From Leptolyngbya sp. FACHB-321 (lineage in GTDB: Bacteria; Cyanobacteriota; Cyanobacteriia; Leptolyngbyales; Leptolyngbyaceae), in NCBI RefSeq assembly GCF_014695975.1, contig NZ_JACJPI010000068.1, positions 1 to 36,027 of the forward strand: a stretch of DNA of 36,027 nucleotides, read 5' to 3'. Within the stretch, counting starts at the first letter, position 1; every line of letters starts with the position of its first letter. The position numbers and the translations under genes are program-made. The notes beneath the pieces are model-generated. The model searched no databases. It was given only the letters and a program-made list of their open reading frames with translations, and was not told the DNA's origin. Positions 24,360-33,388 of the stretch are shown piece by piece.

Positions 24360-24481
24360 GATGCAGGCTGATTACGCTTGGCTTTAAATCATTTTGTCAG
24401 CCACCACTGTAGATCAAACGATGGAAACTTCGATCGCTCCCAGTTGGAGAAATCGCTCCATCATCGTTTCTAAACGTTACG

Positions 24482-25000
24482 TCAAGTCATTGCTTGCCAA
24501 AGCAGTGCTTTTTGCTCCATTATTTTGACAAATTTATCTTTGCCATCCATATAGCCTTCCATATCGTGAGAATACTGCTTTGCTAACTGCCGTTTCAATT
24601 TACTGTATTGTTGAGCATCATTAGGATGGGCAATCATGTAGTCACGAAAAGCTAAATGGCGAATGATTTCAAACGAGCCCAATTCATACGTGTGAGCATT
24701 GTGGGTTCTAACCTCAGGTGAACAATTTTTCCGAAAGTAACGCCGACCAGCAAGCCCAAATTCGCCCATTGCTTCGTATCCAATTGTTGCCATTGCCTCG
24801 TTCTGTTCATCAGTCATGATAGTGCTTTTGACTTCAATTAAAAAATCAATGACAGGTTTGGCGTAAATGCCTGGAATTGCAGTGCTGCCTATGTGATGGA
24901 TGGCAACAATGTTTTCTCCCATTACCCATGCGAGTTGCCTAGACTCTTTGTGAAACTCTTCCTGCCATGCAGGATCAGGCGGGACAACTTCTACATTCAT
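24482..25000 (-). CDS. GrpB family protein (UPF0157)
   Basis: A 172-residue GrpB protein, a member of the nucleotidyltransferase-fold superfamily. The diagnostic stretch is AIHHIGSTAIPGIYAKPVID, with the GS and D-x-D-like residues, followed by FGLAGRRYFRKN and HTYELGSFEIIRHLAFRDYM. The length fits the family. The reaction is not firmly known; some members have been linked to coenzyme A pathways. It stands alone, convergent with the decayed GNAT gene and in the same direction as ilvD, 257 bases downstream of it. That gap (25001-25256) contains no convincing gene. Confidence 0.92.
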   Translation of the reverse strand: MNVEVVPPDPAWQEEFHKESRQLAWVMGENIVAIHHIGSTAIPGIYAKPVIDFLIEVKSTIMTDEQNEAMATIGYEAMGEFGLAGRRYFRKNCSPEVRTHNAHTYELGSFEIIRHLAFRDYMIAHPNDAQQYSKLKRQLAKQYSHDMEGYMDGKDKFVKIMEQKALLWQAMT

Positions 25001-25256
25001 AGTTTCGTTAACTCAACGAAACTATTATCCTAACCTTAGGACTGACTAGGCAGGATAAGTAAGCCATCTATAGCGATCCTATCTGGATTGTGAGAAATAA
25101 TTCCACTGGAATCCTTTCTCACAAAGCTTCTCAATCTCACAACTGATTTAGAACTGCTATATTTTGGCTTAAGAAATGTTGGAGTTTTCCATAACCCGAA
25201 ATCACCCAAAAGAGCAGCAATGATAGTTCCCTTAACACTCCAGCAGTTACCTGGAC

Positions 25257-26930
25257 TCAATCGGTCACCGCACCTAAACTACTTGTAGAAACTAATCTGG
25301 CATATTTTGCCAGGACGCCTCGTGTATAACGCGGTACTGGTGGTTTCCAGGTAACACGACGCTGTTCAAGTTCCGTCTCCGACACGTGTAGGTGGAGCGA
25401 TCGCCCCGGAGCATCAATAGTAATTTTGTCACCTTCCTGCACCAACGCGATCGTTCCACCGACAAAGGCCTCCGGTGCAATGTGACCAACAACCATGCCA
25501 TACGTCCCACCCGAAAAACGCCCATCGGTAATCAGTCCAACGGTGTCACCTAGACCCGCACCAATGATTGCTGAAGTTGGAGCCAACATTTCTCGCATTC
25601 CGGGTCCCCCTTTAGGTCCTTCATAGCGAATCACAAGGATATCGCCTGCACTGATCTTGCGTGCAAGAATGGCGGCTAAACAGTCTTCCTCAGATTCAAA
25701 TACTCGTGCGGTTCCTGTCATTTGGGGCTTTTTAACGCCCGTAATTTTCGCAACGGCTCCTTCTGTTGCCAGATTACCTTTAAGAATGGCCAGGTGTCCT
25801 TGAGCATAGATGGGATTACTCCAGGGACGAATGACATCCTGGTTGGCAGGGGGTGCTTCGGGAATGTCTTTCAGACGTTCTGCGATCGTGTCTCCTGTAA
25901 TCGTTAAGCAATCACCATGCAATAAACCGTGTGTCAGCAGCATTTTCATCACTTGGGGCATTCCACCAGCGGCATGGAGATCAGTCGCCACATAACGCCC
26001 TGATGGTTTGAGGTCACACAGCACCGGCACTCGCTCGCGAATGGTTTCAAAATCATCAATCGTAAACGGTACTTCAGCAGTATGGGCGATCGCTAAAAAA
26101 TGCAATACTGCATTGGTCGAGCCACCTACTGCCATTACAACTGAAATAGCATTCTCGATCGATTTCCGCGTAATAATGTCTCGCGGCAAAATCTGTTTAC
26201 GAATCGCTTCGACTAAAACTTTCCCCGCCAGTGCTGTGTTTTCTGCCTTCTCTAGATCGATCGTGGACATCGTAGACGAATACATCAAACTCATGCCCAT
26301 CGCTTCAAAAGCAGCCGACATCGTATTTGCCGTGAACATTCCGCCGCAAGAACCCGCGCCCGGACAGGCATTGCGTTCGACCGCATACAGCATCGCCTCA
26401 TCAATTCTGCCTGCGCTGTACTGTCCAACGGCTTCAAAAGAACTCACTAAAGTTAAATCTTGCCCGTTTAGGTGTCCTGGTTTAATCGTGCCACCGTAGA
26501 CAAAAATTGCTGGAATATTCATTCGTGCCATCGCAATCATCGCACCGGGCATATTTTTGTCACAACCGCCGATTGCCAGCACCCCATCCATACTTTGAGC
26601 ATTGCAAGCCGTTTCGATCGAGTCTGCAATCACATCACGGGAGACCAGCGAGTATTTCATCCCCTCTGTGCCCATCGAAATACCATCGCTAACGGTGATG
26701 GTGCCAAACAATTGAGGCATTCCACCCGCTGCTCGAATGCCTGCTTCGGCTTCTGTGGCTAAGGGTGCAATGCCCATGTTGCAAGGGGTGATGGTACTGT
26801 GAGCACTGGCAATTCCCACAATGGGTTTAGTGAAGTCGGCATCTTTGAAGCCAACGGCACGGAGAAGTGCGCGGTTGGGCGATCGTTGCAAACCCTGTGT
26901 AATTTTCTGGCTTCTCAAATTCTTTGACAT
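25257..26930 (-). CDS. ilvD: Dihydroxy-acid dehydratase
   Basis: A full-length 557-residue IlvD. It dehydrates 2,3-dihydroxy-isovalerate and 2,3-dihydroxy-3-methylvalerate to the 2-oxo acids that precede valine and isoleucine, using an iron-sulfur cluster. Cluster-binding cysteines are visible in [13 protein letters not shown] (about residue 120) and [19 protein letters not shown] (about 193-200). [16 protein letters not shown] and [19 protein letters not shown] are also present. The ATG at 26930 follows GGGAGCG with good spacing. It is divergent from a LysR-type gene 111 bases away, which is the usual arrangement for a regulator of the enzyme gene. Confidence 0.98.
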   Translation of the reverse strand: MSKNLRSQKITQGLQRSPNRALLRAVGFKDADFTKPIVGIASAHSTITPCNMGIAPLATEAEAGIRAAGGMPQLFGTITVSDGISMGTEGMKYSLVSRDVIADSIETACNAQSMDGVLAIGGCDKNMPGAMIAMARMNIPAIFVYGGTIKPGHLNGQDLTLVSSFEAVGQYSAGRIDEAMLYAVERNACPGAGSCGGMFTANTMSAAFEAMGMSLMYSSTMSTIDLEKAENTALAGKVLVEAIRKQILPRDIITRKSIENAISVVMAVGGSTNAVLHFLAIAHTAEVPFTIDDFETIRERVPVLCDLKPSGRYVATDLHAAGGMPQVMKMLLTHGLLHGDCLTITGDTIAERLKDIPEAPPANQDVIRPWSNPIYAQGHLAILKGNLATEGAVAKITGVKKPQMTGTARVFESEEDCLAAILARKISAGDILVIRYEGPKGGPGMREMLAPTSAIIGAGLGDTVGLITDGRFSGGTYGMVVGHIAPEAFVGGTIALVQEGDKITIDAPGRSLHLHVSETELEQRRVTWKPPVPRYTRGVLAKYARLVSTSSLGAVTD

Positions 26931-27041
26931 CTTTTCGCTCCCTTTGAAGGCTCATGCTTGATTATTCTTGGAGTATAGGAAGCGTTTTCAGGTATGTCCA
27001 ATATATGATTTGAGAGATTTGAGACGAGAAACATATCAAAA
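26931..27041. promoter_or_regulatory. Divergent ilvD/LysR promoter region
   Basis: These 111 bases must carry both promoters. They contain AT-rich, partly repeated DNA (ATATATGATTTGAGAGATTT followed by GAGACGAGAAACATATC). It includes several T-N11-A spaced pairs, the general form of LysR-type operators. I cannot point to one site with certainty. Confidence 0.4.
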
Positions 27042-27947
27042 ATGGAACTACGTCACCTACGCTATTTTGTGGCAGTTGCTGAAGAATTGCACTTTAATCG
27101 GGCTGCCGAACGGTTGCATATCGCTCAACCGCCGCTCAGTCAACAGATTAAGCAACTAGAAGTAGAGTTAGGAGTCGAACTGTTTGACCGCCGCACAAAG
27201 CGACAGGTGCAGTTAACCGAAGCAGGACAAGTGTTGTTGCAGGCGACTTACCGCATTTTGGCGCAGGTAGAACAGGCAACCAGCGATACTCAAAGAGCAG
27301 GCAGAGGTGAAACTGGAACTCTCGTTGTTGGCTTTACCAGTACCGTTGTTTACGACATTCTGCCCGCCATTCTGTCTCAATATCAGCAACAATTCCCAAA
27401 TGTGAACCTTGTATTGCGGGAATTAACCACAACCCAACAGGAAGAAGCATTACAAAATCATCAAATTGAAGTTGGTTTTTGTCATCCACCCCTCAAGAAT
27501 GAAAACCTGGAATTGGAGTCAATTTTGCAGGAATCATTGGTGGTTGCGTTACCTGAGGTGCATCCACTTGCCTGTGAAACGACCATTCCCATTGACTCAC
27601 TTGTCGATGAGTTTTTTATTCTGTTTCCACGCCATCTTGGTTCGGGTTTTTATGATCAAATTGTGAGTTTTTGTCAGCAGGCAAACTTTAGTCCAAAAGT
27701 GGTGCAAGAGGCAGTTCAAATGCAAACGATTATTGGCTTAGTTTCAGCGAACATGGGAGTTGCACTCGTTCCGGCTTCACTCCAAAATTTGCAACGAGCA
27801 GGGGTTGTCTACAAGCCACTAGCAGGGGCAACACCACAAGTTGAAATAGCGATCGCTTGGCGGTCGGACAACGTTACGCCCGTTCTACGCAAATTTTTGT
27901 TGGCTGTCAAACAGTACATGAAAGAGAGAAGTCCCCAGCCTGCTTAA
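27042..27947 (+). CDS. LysR-type transcriptional regulator
   Basis: A 301-residue LysR protein. The N-terminal helix-turn-helix spans about residues 1-60 (MELRHLRYFVAVAEELHFNR, AAERLHIAQPPLSQQIKQLE, LGVELFDRRTKRQVQLTEAG). The C-terminal periplasmic-binding-fold effector domain runs from about 92, with LVVGFTSTV, EVGFCHPPL and GLVSANMGVALVPASL. It is divergent from ilvD and probably regulates it and itself, perhaps with a branched-chain amino acid intermediate as effector, as for IlvY in enterobacteria. That is inference, and the sequence is not necessarily an orthologue of IlvY. Confidence 0.95.
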   Translation: MELRHLRYFVAVAEELHFNRAAERLHIAQPPLSQQIKQLEVELGVELFDRRTKRQVQLTEAGQVLLQATYRILAQVEQATSDTQRAGRGETGTLVVGFTSTVVYDILPAILSQYQQQFPNVNLVLRELTTTQQEEALQNHQIEVGFCHPPLKNENLELESILQESLVVALPEVHPLACETTIPIDSLVDEFFILFPRHLGSGFYDQIVSFCQQANFSPKVVQEAVQMQTIIGLVSANMGVALVPASLQNLQRAGVVYKPLAGATPQVEIAIAWRSDNVTPVLRKFLLAVKQYMKERSPQPA

Positions 27948-28183
27948 AGGCTTTACGCCGATAGCGAAATAAACTCCTTTGTTTATCTCTATCATCTAGT
28001 CTGGCTTGACTTGAAGTAAATTAAGATCATCAACTCAATTGATGAATAGATGAGTGGATCTATTGCACAACCTCGAATGGCCTTTGGTGGAGAAGCACTA
28101 TACCCAGGTTTGCTGGCGCAAGCAGCAGCATGAGAATGCTTCATCATCATGAATCATCCGTCATTTTGGGCTATACTGTAGGG

Positions 28184-28636
28184 TCATTGTTGGGATGCCG
28201 TTGGTGCTGCCTGGGGTTGCTTACAGACAAAGCGCAAGACGGCGGCTGCACTACTGCCTGGCTGCGGTTGTGTCAACTGACCAGTAGCACCATAGTTAAG
28301 GCGCTGAAGCGCCTGCTGACTCTTGTCGCGAACAATAATTTGCCGCAGCCGAGAAACACCGCCAGCACAATCGGCAGAGCGATACAACATGGCACTATAA
28401 ACTGGTTGCTTCAGCTCAACCTCGATCAAGGCATTGTTCGGTTGCGGAAAATCGCGATGTTCCCAATACCAAACAGCGCCATCCTTAAATTTGATGGAGT
28501 TACGCTCTACCAGGAAACGATCGCCCACAGCATTGCGCGTCACCTCGACCCAGTCTGCTTGACTCGCTTGAGCTAACGCACCAGAAGCGCTGACAACAGG
28601 AATGATCGCGACCAAAGCAACAAGCAAAGTTTTCAT
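28184..28636 (-). CDS. Exported protein with surface-adhesin-E-like domain
   Basis: A 150-residue protein with a clear signal peptide (MKTLLVALVAIIPVVSASGALAQ, cleavage after about residue 23). The mature part is DWVEVTRNAVGDRFLVERNS, VWYWEHRDFPQP, then MLYRSADCAGGVSRLRQIIV and a final FVCK. The two cysteines could form a disulfide. The pattern resembles small cyanobacterial periplasmic proteins with a surface-adhesin-E-like (CNP1-related) domain. The function is unknown. It starts 3 bases after the stop of the upstream exported protein, so the two form an operon. Confidence 0.78.
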   Translation of the reverse strand: MKTLLVALVAIIPVVSASGALAQASQADWVEVTRNAVGDRFLVERNSIKFKDGAVWYWEHRDFPQPNNALIEVELKQPVYSAMLYRSADCAGGVSRLRQIIVRDKSQQALQRLNYGATGQLTQPQPGSSAAAVLRFVCKQPQAAPTASQQ

Positions 28637-28639
28637 AAG

Positions 28640-29353
28640 CTACTGAGGATTAGGCTGAGATTGACTACCAGAGGCATCTTTAGAAGTGCCCGTGCGGTAC
28701 TGCTCAACATTTTTGATGGCTTGCTGAGCATAGGAACTAGTGGGGCGTTCGTCCAAGGCCCGCTGAAAATAGAGCAGTGCGGTTTCATAATCGCGTTTCT
28801 GGGTGGCTGCATACCCTGCTGTCATATAGCGATCGAACTCCGATGACTGGGACGATCGTTGTACCGAGGGTGGGGCGGCTTGAGGTGCTACCGCCGCTGT
28901 CCCTCGCTGCCCCTCATAGACAGTCACAACCTTCTGAATGTACTCTGCAATTGCAGCACTGTTGTACTGAGACGGGTCACCCCGCATCCACCAGGCAGCG
29001 GTTCGTCGCACCGCTAGCATTTCATTGTTACCGCTAGCGCTGTACGCCTCTTTCAGTACATCCCGTACCACGCACGTTACAACCGAACGCGCCACTGCTG
29101 GGCTAGCCTCAAATTCAGTCGGTGAAGACTCTCGACCAATGCATGACTTTGACCACCGGGGAATGTTGCCGGGCATAATCTGCCAGTCACTATAAAGACC
29201 GTCCTTGGCACGCTCCGTTTGAGGGGCTGCTTGACGAAGTGCTTCGACCAAGGCTGCTACTTGACGTTCTGAAACCTGTGCTTGGGCTGGTAGCGTTCCC
29301 ACTGCTAGGATAGCGCCAAGGCTAACGATTAGTTTGCCGATGGGTACTCGCAT
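28640..29353 (-). CDS. Exported protein with C-terminal TPR-like repeat
   Basis: About 237 residues from the ATG at 29353; two other ATGs lie 3 and 6 codons upstream. The N-terminal signal peptide is MRVPIGKLIVSLGAILAVG, ending in PAQAQ. The central part carries cysteines in SKSCIGRES and VVTCVVRDVL. The C-terminal TPR-like helices include YMTAGYAATQKRDYETALLY and FQRALDERPTSSYAQQAIKN. It is probably periplasmic. It is followed after 3 bases by the surface-adhesin-E-like gene, so both may serve the same envelope process, which is unknown. Confidence 0.72.
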   Translation of the reverse strand: MRVPIGKLIVSLGAILAVGTLPAQAQVSERQVAALVEALRQAAPQTERAKDGLYSDWQIMPGNIPRWSKSCIGRESSPTEFEASPAVARSVVTCVVRDVLKEAYSASGNNEMLAVRRTAAWWMRGDPSQYNSAAIAEYIQKVVTVYEGQRGTAAVAPQAAPPSVQRSSQSSEFDRYMTAGYAATQKRDYETALLYFQRALDERPTSSYAQQAIKNVEQYRTGTSKDASGSQSQPNPQ

Positions 29354-29726
29354 AACTAGCATCGCTCCCAAACTAGTGCCTAAACCAAATTTTACATTTA
29401 TTATGTGCGGCTTGCCATTGCTCGTTCGCTAGTTGTTTTTTATACAGGGTTGTAATTCTATCTGGTCAGGGTTGACCCAATCTTGCCCAACTTTCTTTAG
29501 AAGGGTTGGTTCGATTGTCAGCACCATAGATTGAGCCGAAGTATCCCAACCAGGAATAGGGCATCCCCACTAGAATCATTGCAATGTCTCCAGTGCCCCG
29601 TCTTTCACGCGATCGCTTGCCGTCGAGCGATCGTATCCCGGTGCCGTACTGTTAGATGAGCCAATCAGTCCAAAGGACGCTCACTGCAACCACCTTAAGG
29701 AAAACCCAGGCGCTTTCCTAGCCTCG
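29354..29726. other. Intergenic region without a visible gene
   Basis: About 370 bases between two minus-strand genes. They hold HIP1-type palindromes (GCGATCGC near 29608) and an AGCGATCG repeat near 29626. I see no ORF of note or hairpin with a T tract. The promoter of the TPR gene should lie at the left end. Confidence 0.4.
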
Positions 29727-30965
29727 TTATAACGATGAGTTCACCTCTAGCGTCATCCCAGCCCGACGTAAGCGTTCTGCTAGGACATTCCCCAATCCGG
29801 TTGCTGGTGTAAGAATACCTCCCCGTGCTTGCCCACCGGGCAACTCATTCGTTTGCAGAGCCAGACTCAAAGCAGCTTCACACACAAATTTGACCGTTGC
29901 CCGGTTGCCCGGATCGCCCTGATCTCGAACGAGTCCTCGTACCTGACGCCCGTCTATCGCAGTGCTAACCAAGGCACAGGCAAACCAACCTTCGTTCATC
30001 GTTTGCTCCGAAGGTCCCTCGCCCGGTTTCGGTAGGATGGGCTGTAGCAGCGATCGCGTCTGAGGCTGTTGTAGAACTCCCATGAACAGTGCCAGACCTG
30101 CTGTTACACCGGTTGCCTTTAGCCATGCCAGTGGCTCATCAAACTTGAGATATTCCTGATAGGTGAAGTCCGGTCCATAGGGTTCCTGCCATTCCGCATA
30201 TAAAGCACTGCTGCGGCGGACAATGCGAGTGTTCACGACTCCCATGAAAAAGGGTGCAACCCAGGTATTGAGATTTGGATCAAAGGACGGCATTTGCGGG
30301 TCACGGTTGCGGTCAACTTCGGCTTGAGAGTGGGAGGCAGAGGGATTGAGGAAAAAGGGATGATTCATTTGGGTTGCCCTTGGCGAGTCGTAAAGATTGA
30401 CTGCGGATGCCAGGGTGCCACCGTTGAACCCGCCGAACGCTTGAAAATAAGCATTGACCGCCTGGCAGGGCACACCCAATTCTCGTTGCAGGTGACGCAC
30501 AACCAGATACGTTCCCAGATCCGATGGCACCGAATCAAAGCCACAACAGGGGATGATGCGGGTGCCATCAGTAGCTGCCTGAGCATGGTAGCGCTCGATC
30601 AAGGTTTTGACCCAGGGTGTTTCTCCGGTAATGTCAACGTAGTGGGTTCTCAACCGAACGCACGCATCGACCAGGGTATTGGCATATAGGGCAAAGGGTC
30701 CAGCCGTGTTCAGAATCACGCAGGTTTGAGAGACGAGCGCATCAATTGCCTGCTGATCCTGGCTATCCGCCACCAGCACCTCTACCTCAACCCCAATCTC
30801 ATCTCGAACGGCTGTTAATTTCTGACGGTTACGCCCAGCGATCGCCCACCGCACGCCTTCAGGAGATGCATGAGTGGCAAAGTACTGCACCGTTTGCTTA
30901 CCGACAAAGCCACTGGCACCGTAGAGGACAACATTATAAGGACGGGCAGAAGACCAATCAGACAT
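29727..30965 (-). CDS. Saccharopine dehydrogenase-like NAD(P)-binding reductase
   Basis: A 412-residue protein. The N-terminal Rossmann motif is VVLYGASGFVGKQ (residues about 12-24), then WAIAGRNRQKL, VILNTAGPFALYANTLVDAC, HYVDITGETPWV and IIPCCGFDSVPSDLGTYLV. This matches the saccharopine-dehydrogenase-related family that includes the trans-acting enoyl reductase of mycobacterial glycolipid synthesis. In cyanobacteria the role is not established; a membrane-lipid or polyketide reduction is possible. It lies 23 bases downstream of a DUF4174 fragment on the same strand. Confidence 0.92.
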   Translation of the reverse strand: MSDWSSARPYNVVLYGASGFVGKQTVQYFATHASPEGVRWAIAGRNRQKLTAVRDEIGVEVEVLVADSQDQQAIDALVSQTCVILNTAGPFALYANTLVDACVRLRTHYVDITGETPWVKTLIERYHAQAATDGTRIIPCCGFDSVPSDLGTYLVVRHLQRELGVPCQAVNAYFQAFGGFNGGTLASAVNLYDSPRATQMNHPFFLNPSASHSQAEVDRNRDPQMPSFDPNLNTWVAPFFMGVVNTRIVRRSSALYAEWQEPYGPDFTYQEYLKFDEPLAWLKATGVTAGLALFMGVLQQPQTRSLLQPILPKPGEGPSEQTMNEGWFACALVSTAIDGRQVRGLVRDQGDPGNRATVKFVCEAALSLALQTNELPGGQARGGILTPATGLGNVLAERLRRAGMTLEVNSSL

Positions 30966-30988
30966 AGCAACAGTACTCCTGCCAACGG

Positions 30989-31315
30989 CTATTGTCGAGA
31001 ACGCATTTCTTGCTGACGCATGGGCATCGCATCAATTGTGCGGAACAGCAACTCTAAATCAACTGGAGTTTGACTCCGTTGCTTCTCCGTACCATCCTTA
31101 CCCACAAGAATCACTGCAAACTCCTCAGGAGGAATCCCAAACTGTTGTCTCAGTCTGTCCGCCGATGCTGAACTGAGCGATTGCCCCAACAATGCGAGCA
31201 AATCAGCTTTCCTTAAGCAGTGAGGTGAACTGAAGCCGTGAAACTCATTACTCCAGTTCACCCCTGACAGATTGCCAATCTGGAACTGATTGTAACGGCT
31301 GCAAGCAAAGATCAA
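30989..31315 (-). pseudogene. DUF4174 protein, C-terminal fragment
   Basis: The last 60 residues (SASADRLRQQFGIPPEEFAV, ILVGKDGTEKQRSQTPVDLE, LLFRTIDAMPMRQQEMRSRQ) match the end of DUF4174 proteins, including the MPMRQxEMR motif. The upstream part of the frame (up to about 31215) shows no resemblance to the missing thioredoxin-like N-terminal half. It is therefore probably a truncated gene fused to unrelated sequence. The function is unknown. Confidence 0.62.
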
Positions 31316-31485
31316 GGCTTTCTATCTATCTTCACTCGCTTATTCGGGTCTTGCTTGTGAACCCAGGCAAAGAATTTCTGTAGCTGTGGGTCTTGCTTCA
31401 GCTTCTCCAGAGTGTTCAAGTGCAGTACCAGATGAGAGTTGTCGTAGAGCGTATAGATTTGTCGGTGGCAGACAGGAAAGAACCT
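31312..31485 (-). pseudogene. Unassigned C-terminal gene fragment
   Basis: A 57-codon open frame reads RFFPVCHRQIYTLYDNSHLV, LHLNTLEKLKQDPQLQKFFA and then QDPNKRVKIDRKP. It has no start codon in good context and begins right after the HNH remnant. The composition is protein-like and hydrophilic. I do not recognise the family. It is probably the end of a gene whose front is lost. Confidence 0.35.
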
Positions 31486-31488
31486 TCA

Positions 31489-31913
31489 CTAAATTGTAGG
31501 AGGATGTCAACCACTGATTACCCAACGCGAACGAGCAGCTACGATGACCGAATTGTTCACCCGGAATGCAGCGATCGTGGCTCGTCCGACTGCGTCTGCC
31601 CCTCCACTCGTGTTGCATCTAGGCTCCAAGCGAAGTGTTCCGACCACTGCTGTGCCCTTGGATTAAACAAGAGCACGATTTTTCCAGTGAGCGGATCTTG
31701 AGCTTCGGTCAAGTCGGATTTGTACTTATTGCAGGAGCGACAAGCCAAGCAAACATTTTCAAAGGAAGTGTTCCCGCCTTTGGACTGGGGATGAATATGG
31801 TCAAAGCTCATCGGAAGTCCGCTATTAGCTTCGCTAGTCAAGCAGTAGCAGCAGCGATAACGATCGCACTCTCGGATTTGGGTCTTTAAAGATTCAGGAA
31901 TATAGGCAGACAC
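31489..31913 (-). pseudogene. HNH endonuclease, C-terminally frameshifted
   Basis: From a GTG at 31913 it reads MSAYIPESLKTQIRECDRYR, then the HNH/zinc core: CCYC, SFDHIHPQSKGGNTSFENV and CLACRSCN, with all metal and catalytic residues visible. At about 31595 the frame breaks within ATRVEG. The expected tail (AVGRATIAAFRVNNSVIVAA, then RWVISG and HPP) continues in another frame, with a TGA where WHPP is expected. The core could still fold from the 118-residue product. It starts 6 bases after the small protein gene, a pair found in many cyanobacteria and suspected to be a toxin-antitoxin-like or mobile nuclease unit (inference). Confidence 0.82.
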
Positions 31914-31919
31914 AAGCGA

Positions 31920-32320
31920 TTAGAGATGAGGAACACAATGACCACGCCAATGTAAAAGAGCAGCAGCATGGGCTTTTCGTAACATGAAAAGATCCGCCTG
32001 CGATCGCAGTTCTGCCAACTCCACCTGTTCTGCTGAGGTAAGAGTGTGTTCTTTGTTACACTCCAACAACTCGAAATGCCGTGCCATCTCCTCCTTAGTC
32101 TTGTGGCCTGTGGCAACCTTCCATAAAGCCTCATCTTCCAACCGGTCAAGAGCAGCTAAATCTGCCTCAAACTCATTGGGTGCATTCTCCCAATCTGGAG
32201 GACTACCAACTTTCAGTGCATGGAGCATGACCTCTTCAAGCAATCGCCCGTTGCGATTGCCGTATTGACCAGTCGCTGATGGATAGGATCTGGAAGTTGC
32301 AGGGTGACAGTTGCAGTCAT
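31920..32320 (-). pseudogene. Small antitoxin-like protein paired with the HNH gene, frameshifted
   Basis: The ATG at 32320 starts MTATVTLQLPDPIHQRLVNT, a ribbon-helix-helix-like beginning. About one codon past AIATG, near 32258, the frame shifts to RLLEEVMLHALKVGSPPDWE, EALWKVATGHKTKEEMARHF and AHAAALLHWRGHCVPHL, ending at 31920. The second half matches the usual end of small cyanobacterial proteins encoded before such HNH genes. A one-base deletion explains the break. Another long frame through the first half is not family-like. Confidence 0.65.
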
Positions 32321-32500
32321 ACGAGGACAACAAGTTTATCTCTCTATATTCTACCGAGAGCATCTTGAGGAGGATAGCCATTGTGCAGCTACACTGACCC
32401 CATAGGGGTTGCTTCTGGGAACACAGCAACCTCTTAATAGTCTCTAAGCGAATTTTTCCTGTAGTTGGTAAGCGATCGCAGCGTGAAGGAAAACGGCTCC

Positions 32501-32957
32501 AACGAAATGACACGTAATCCTTCGTTTAAGCCGGAAAACCCTGAAACTGCTGTTGTATATAGGTTCCAGTTTACAGTTTGACAAAGTGATACGAAATTCT
32601 TCGGCTATCGCAGAAAACGATAAAGCTCTTGCAGGACAAGAGTTTCAAGCAACAACCAACGAAATGACATTTATTTCTTCAGTAGTTCCACAAAATGACA
32701 TTTATTTCTTATCGAAAGTAAACCTACTCCAACGAAATGATACGTAATCATTCAGTAGACTTGGTAAGGCTTGAAACTGTTGATAAGTATAGATTTTAGC
32801 TTCTAAACCAACGAAGTGACATGGAATCCTTCGGCGCTCGCCGAAGAACGATGAAATCGTTTTAGGGCAAAGGCTTCAAGCGATGACTAACGAATTGTCA
32901 TTTATTCCTTCGCTAGCCCTACAAAGTGACACGTAGTTTTTCAGTTAGGTTTTCTCT
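32501..32957. repeat. Tandem duplication of a 230-bp unit carrying four repeated boxes
   Basis: Unit A (32501-32730) and unit B (32731-32957) each contain four boxes of AACGAAATGACA-N-TATTTCTTCG type. Starts are at 32501, 32581, 32659 and 32690 in A, and at 32731, 32811, 32890 and 32921 in B, so the offset is 230-231 at every box. Intervening segments are also related (for example CTGAAACTGCTGTTG against CTTGAAACTGTTGAT). The copies are clearly diverged. Confidence 0.85.
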
Positions 32958-33065
32958 AAAAATTGGCGACTAAAAACCTCAAAGCTTTACAGAATAGAAC
33001 TTTGAGGCAAAAAGCGATTTTGACATTTATTTCTTCGGTTGTGACACTTGTTTCTTCGCTCTACA
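32501..33065. mobile_element. Probable end of a large transposon with about ten transposase-binding boxes
   Basis: Besides the eight boxes of the tandem duplication, two more lie close together at 33021 (TGACATTTATTTCTTCGG) and 33042 (GTGACACTTGTTTCTTCG). Read inward from 33065 the sequence is TGTAGAGCGAAGAAACAAGT, with a TGT terminus followed by boxes in one orientation. This is the architecture of Tn7-like ends, including CRISPR-associated transposons. No transposase or second end is in the window. Plasmid iterons are an alternative reading. Confidence 0.45.
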
Positions 33066-33283
33066 CTTTTGGGGCAACATCTGAAACAACACTAGAAGAA
33101 CGAGAAGCTTTGTGCCGCCAGTTTGAGTTGCGGGAACTGCTAGGACTGGTGGCAATTCGTTGTCTGAACGAGGGCGCTGGTATCCTAGCGATTGAGACGG
33201 CTATGATTCTAGCAAGCAGCGGCAACCCTCGGCAGTTTGTGCAGCGACGGAAACGGATTTTGAGACCGCACCCCTATAAGTAG
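33066..33283 (+). pseudogene. 5'-truncated gene of unknown function after the repeat array
   Basis: The frame is open from 32963, but codons before 33066 only translate the repeat boxes. Past that point the sequence is protein-like: TTLEEREALCRQFELRELLG, LVAIRCLNEGAGILAIETAM and a basic end RQFVQRRKRILRPHPYK. It looks like the end of a gene whose start was removed by the transposon end, or a small gene using a non-ATG start. I do not recognise the family. Confidence 0.4.
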
Positions 33284-33388
33284 CGATTCTTATAGATAAG
33301 GGGTTAATAGTTTTTGCCCTTGGGAGATATTACGGTCAGAGTTTCACCTTTGACTGTTTTTTAGTGTCTATTCTTCAGGAGTTCATGT

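Noticed and set aside
25036-25260. Open frame of 74 codons between grpB and ilvD on the minus strand
   Set aside because: It has a non-ATG start overlapping the ilvD stop, no family resemblance and composition like translated intergenic DNA.
28050-28133. Short plus-strand frame starting MSGSIAQPRMAFGGEALYPG
   Set aside because: It has only 27 codons and no recognisable family. It could be a gene remnant, but the evidence is too thin for a feature.
32501-33065. Possible CRISPR array
   Set aside because: The boxes are imperfect and spaced 21, 31, 40, 78 and 80 bases apart, not at a constant repeat-spacer interval, and the intervals between boxes are themselves duplicated. No cas gene is near.
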